From the NCBI RefSeq assembly GCF_019703515.2, contig NC_059368.1, positions 36,533,831-36,597,830 on the forward strand: 64,000 nt of DNA. Direction: 5' to 3'. The notes beneath the pieces are model-generated. The model worked only from the letters and a program-made list of their open reading frames with translations. It had not been told where the DNA came from and did not search any database. Below are positions 63,306 to 64,000 of this stretch, piece by piece. How positions within the stretch are numbered: the stretch's first letter is position 1; every line of letters starts with the position of its first letter. This stretch comes from Myxocyprinus asiaticus. Its lineage: Eukaryota; Chordata; Actinopteri; Cypriniformes; Catostomidae. The position numbers and the translations under genes were made by a program.

Positions 63306-63514
63306 ACACTCAGTAGACTCAGCGAGTAAAGACGCTGACTACCACCCCTGGAGTCGCGAGTTCAAATCCAGGCCTGCTGAGTGACTCCAGCCAGGTCTCC
63401 TAAGCAACCAAATTGGGCCAGTTGCTAGGGAGGGTAGAGTCACATGGGCTAACCACCACGTGATCGCTATAAAGTGGTTCTCGCTCTCGGTGGGGCGCGT
63501 GGTGTGTTGTGCGA
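63306..63514 (+). mobile_element. tRNA-derived SINE, family S, 3'-truncated
   Basis: Head GACTCAGCGAGTAAAGACGC and GGAGTCGCGAGTTCAAATCC (B box), core CCAGCCAGGTCTCCTAAGC to GTGGGGCGCGTGGTGTGTTG, then lost. Antisense to the LINE it interrupts. Confidence 0.87.
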
Positions 63515-63515
63515 C

Positions 63516-63762
63516 AAAATTAAATAAACAAATCGCCATTATCCCTGTTAGGGCATAAATGGAGGCAAGAATGACAGGAATGTTCTGGAGCCTACCTGTG
63601 ACTATAACAAAATGTCAGTTCGGATCAAACATTGTAGTAGCTGGTTCAAATCGAACAGACTTGTGAATAATGATGGCAGACCCACGAGCTCTTTGGAAAA
63701 ATTTGGAATGAAATAAATGACCCATCAAGGCTCTCTTAATACGGAGTACATCCATTGTACGC
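63516..63762 (-). pseudogene. LINE ORF2 endonuclease N-terminal fragment
   Basis: Minus strand: MGHLFHSKFFQRARGSAIII, HKSVRFEPATTMFDPN, then VIVTGRLQNIPVILASIYAL. These are the residues before and around the IYAPN block of L1/Tx1 endonucleases. One stop follows DPN. About 20 residues are missing between this part and the GGDFN fragment. Confidence 0.85.
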
Positions 63763-63767
63763 AAGTG

Positions 63768-64000
63768 CGGTTTTTTTTTTCTCTCCCTTTTTCTCCGTAA
63801 TTTGGAATGCCCAATTCCCAATGCGCTCTAAGTCCTCGTGGTGGCGTAGTGACTCGCCTCAATCCGGGTAGTGGAGGACGAATCTCAGTTGCCTCCACGT
63901 CTGAGACCGTCAACCCGCGCATCTTATCACGTGGCTTGAGCGCGTTACTGCAGAAACATAGTGCGTGTGGAGACTTCACGCTATTCTCCGTGACAACCAT
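63768..64000 (-). mobile_element. tRNA-derived SINE, family S, running off the window
   Basis: Begins at the A/T-rich tail (T run at 63771-63780) then, on the minus strand, ends GGGAATTGGGCATTCCAAAT; GCCACGTGATAAGATGCGCG and GAGGCAACTGAGATTCGTCC are present. The tRNA head lies beyond 64000. Opposite in orientation to the copy at 63306. Confidence 0.87.

Larger units (their letters stand above)
59095..63762 (-). mobile_element. L1/Tx1-like LINE, minus strand, interrupted by later insertions
   Basis: Minus-strand order from the right: endonuclease N-part (63760-63516), SINE, endonuclease GGDFN block (63300-63251), a hAT element, then endonuclease end, reverse transcriptase and C-terminal part (61626 to about 59095). 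ORF1 and both ends are missing; the right edge meets another SINE and the left edge the LTR remnant. It lies in a probable B56 intron, in the sense of that gene. Confidence 0.88.

Overview
This window is vertebrate chromosomal DNA, almost certainly from a teleost of the carp/zebrafish group. The genes are split by introns with GT/AG junctions. The filler is AT-rich and packed with fish-type Tc1 elements, tRNA-derived SINEs, L1/Tx1-like LINEs, long-TIR miniature elements and long (TA)n and (CA)n runs. There is no bacterial gene organisation, no operon and no CRISPR array. Assignment to a fish is an inference from the repeat families and gene structure; no species can be named.

Three host genes are supported. 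(1) Minus strand, 11862 to 6473: the first four coding exons of an ENPP1-type ectonucleotide pyrophosphatase/phosphodiesterase (cytosolic tail, one membrane anchor, two somatomedin-B domains). Its catalytic exons lie beyond base 1. (2) Plus strand, 20988-39088: a complete two-exon kcnk3 (TASK-1 two-pore potassium channel, 388 aa) whose 16.9 kb intron splits the codon for the glycine of the first selectivity filter. (3) Minus strand, 58435 to 57446: the last two coding exons of a PP2A B56 (PPP2R5) regulatory subunit; the rest lies beyond the right edge or in sequence not recognised here. enpp1 and kcnk3 are head to head, about 9.1 kb apart. kcnk3 and the B56 gene converge, about 18 kb apart. 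The three genes act in unrelated processes (extracellular nucleotide hydrolysis, background K+ current, phosphatase targeting), so nothing suggests a functional cluster.

Region by region: 1-6472 is enpp1 intron holding an L1-like LINE inserted in a miniature element with a clear 15-bp target duplication, then a Tc1 copy. 6473-11862 carries the enpp1 exons and two miniature elements. 11863-20987 is intergenic, with a LINE reverse-transcriptase relic and a Tc1 relic between possible TTAA-type termini. 21271-38204 is the kcnk3 intron, full of decayed Tc1-like copies. 39089-57445 is intergenic and contains one Tc1 copy (49423-51007) with an uninterrupted 347-aa transposase. 57446-64000 holds the B56 exons, an LTR remnant, and a minus-strand LINE cut by a hAT-type element (8-bp target duplication) that itself contains a Tc1-like element.

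No previously undescribed biological system was recognised. The most notable points are the intact Tc1 copy with an unusual catalytic spacing, the datable nested insertions, and the channel gene whose filter glycine is split by a transposon-filled intron.
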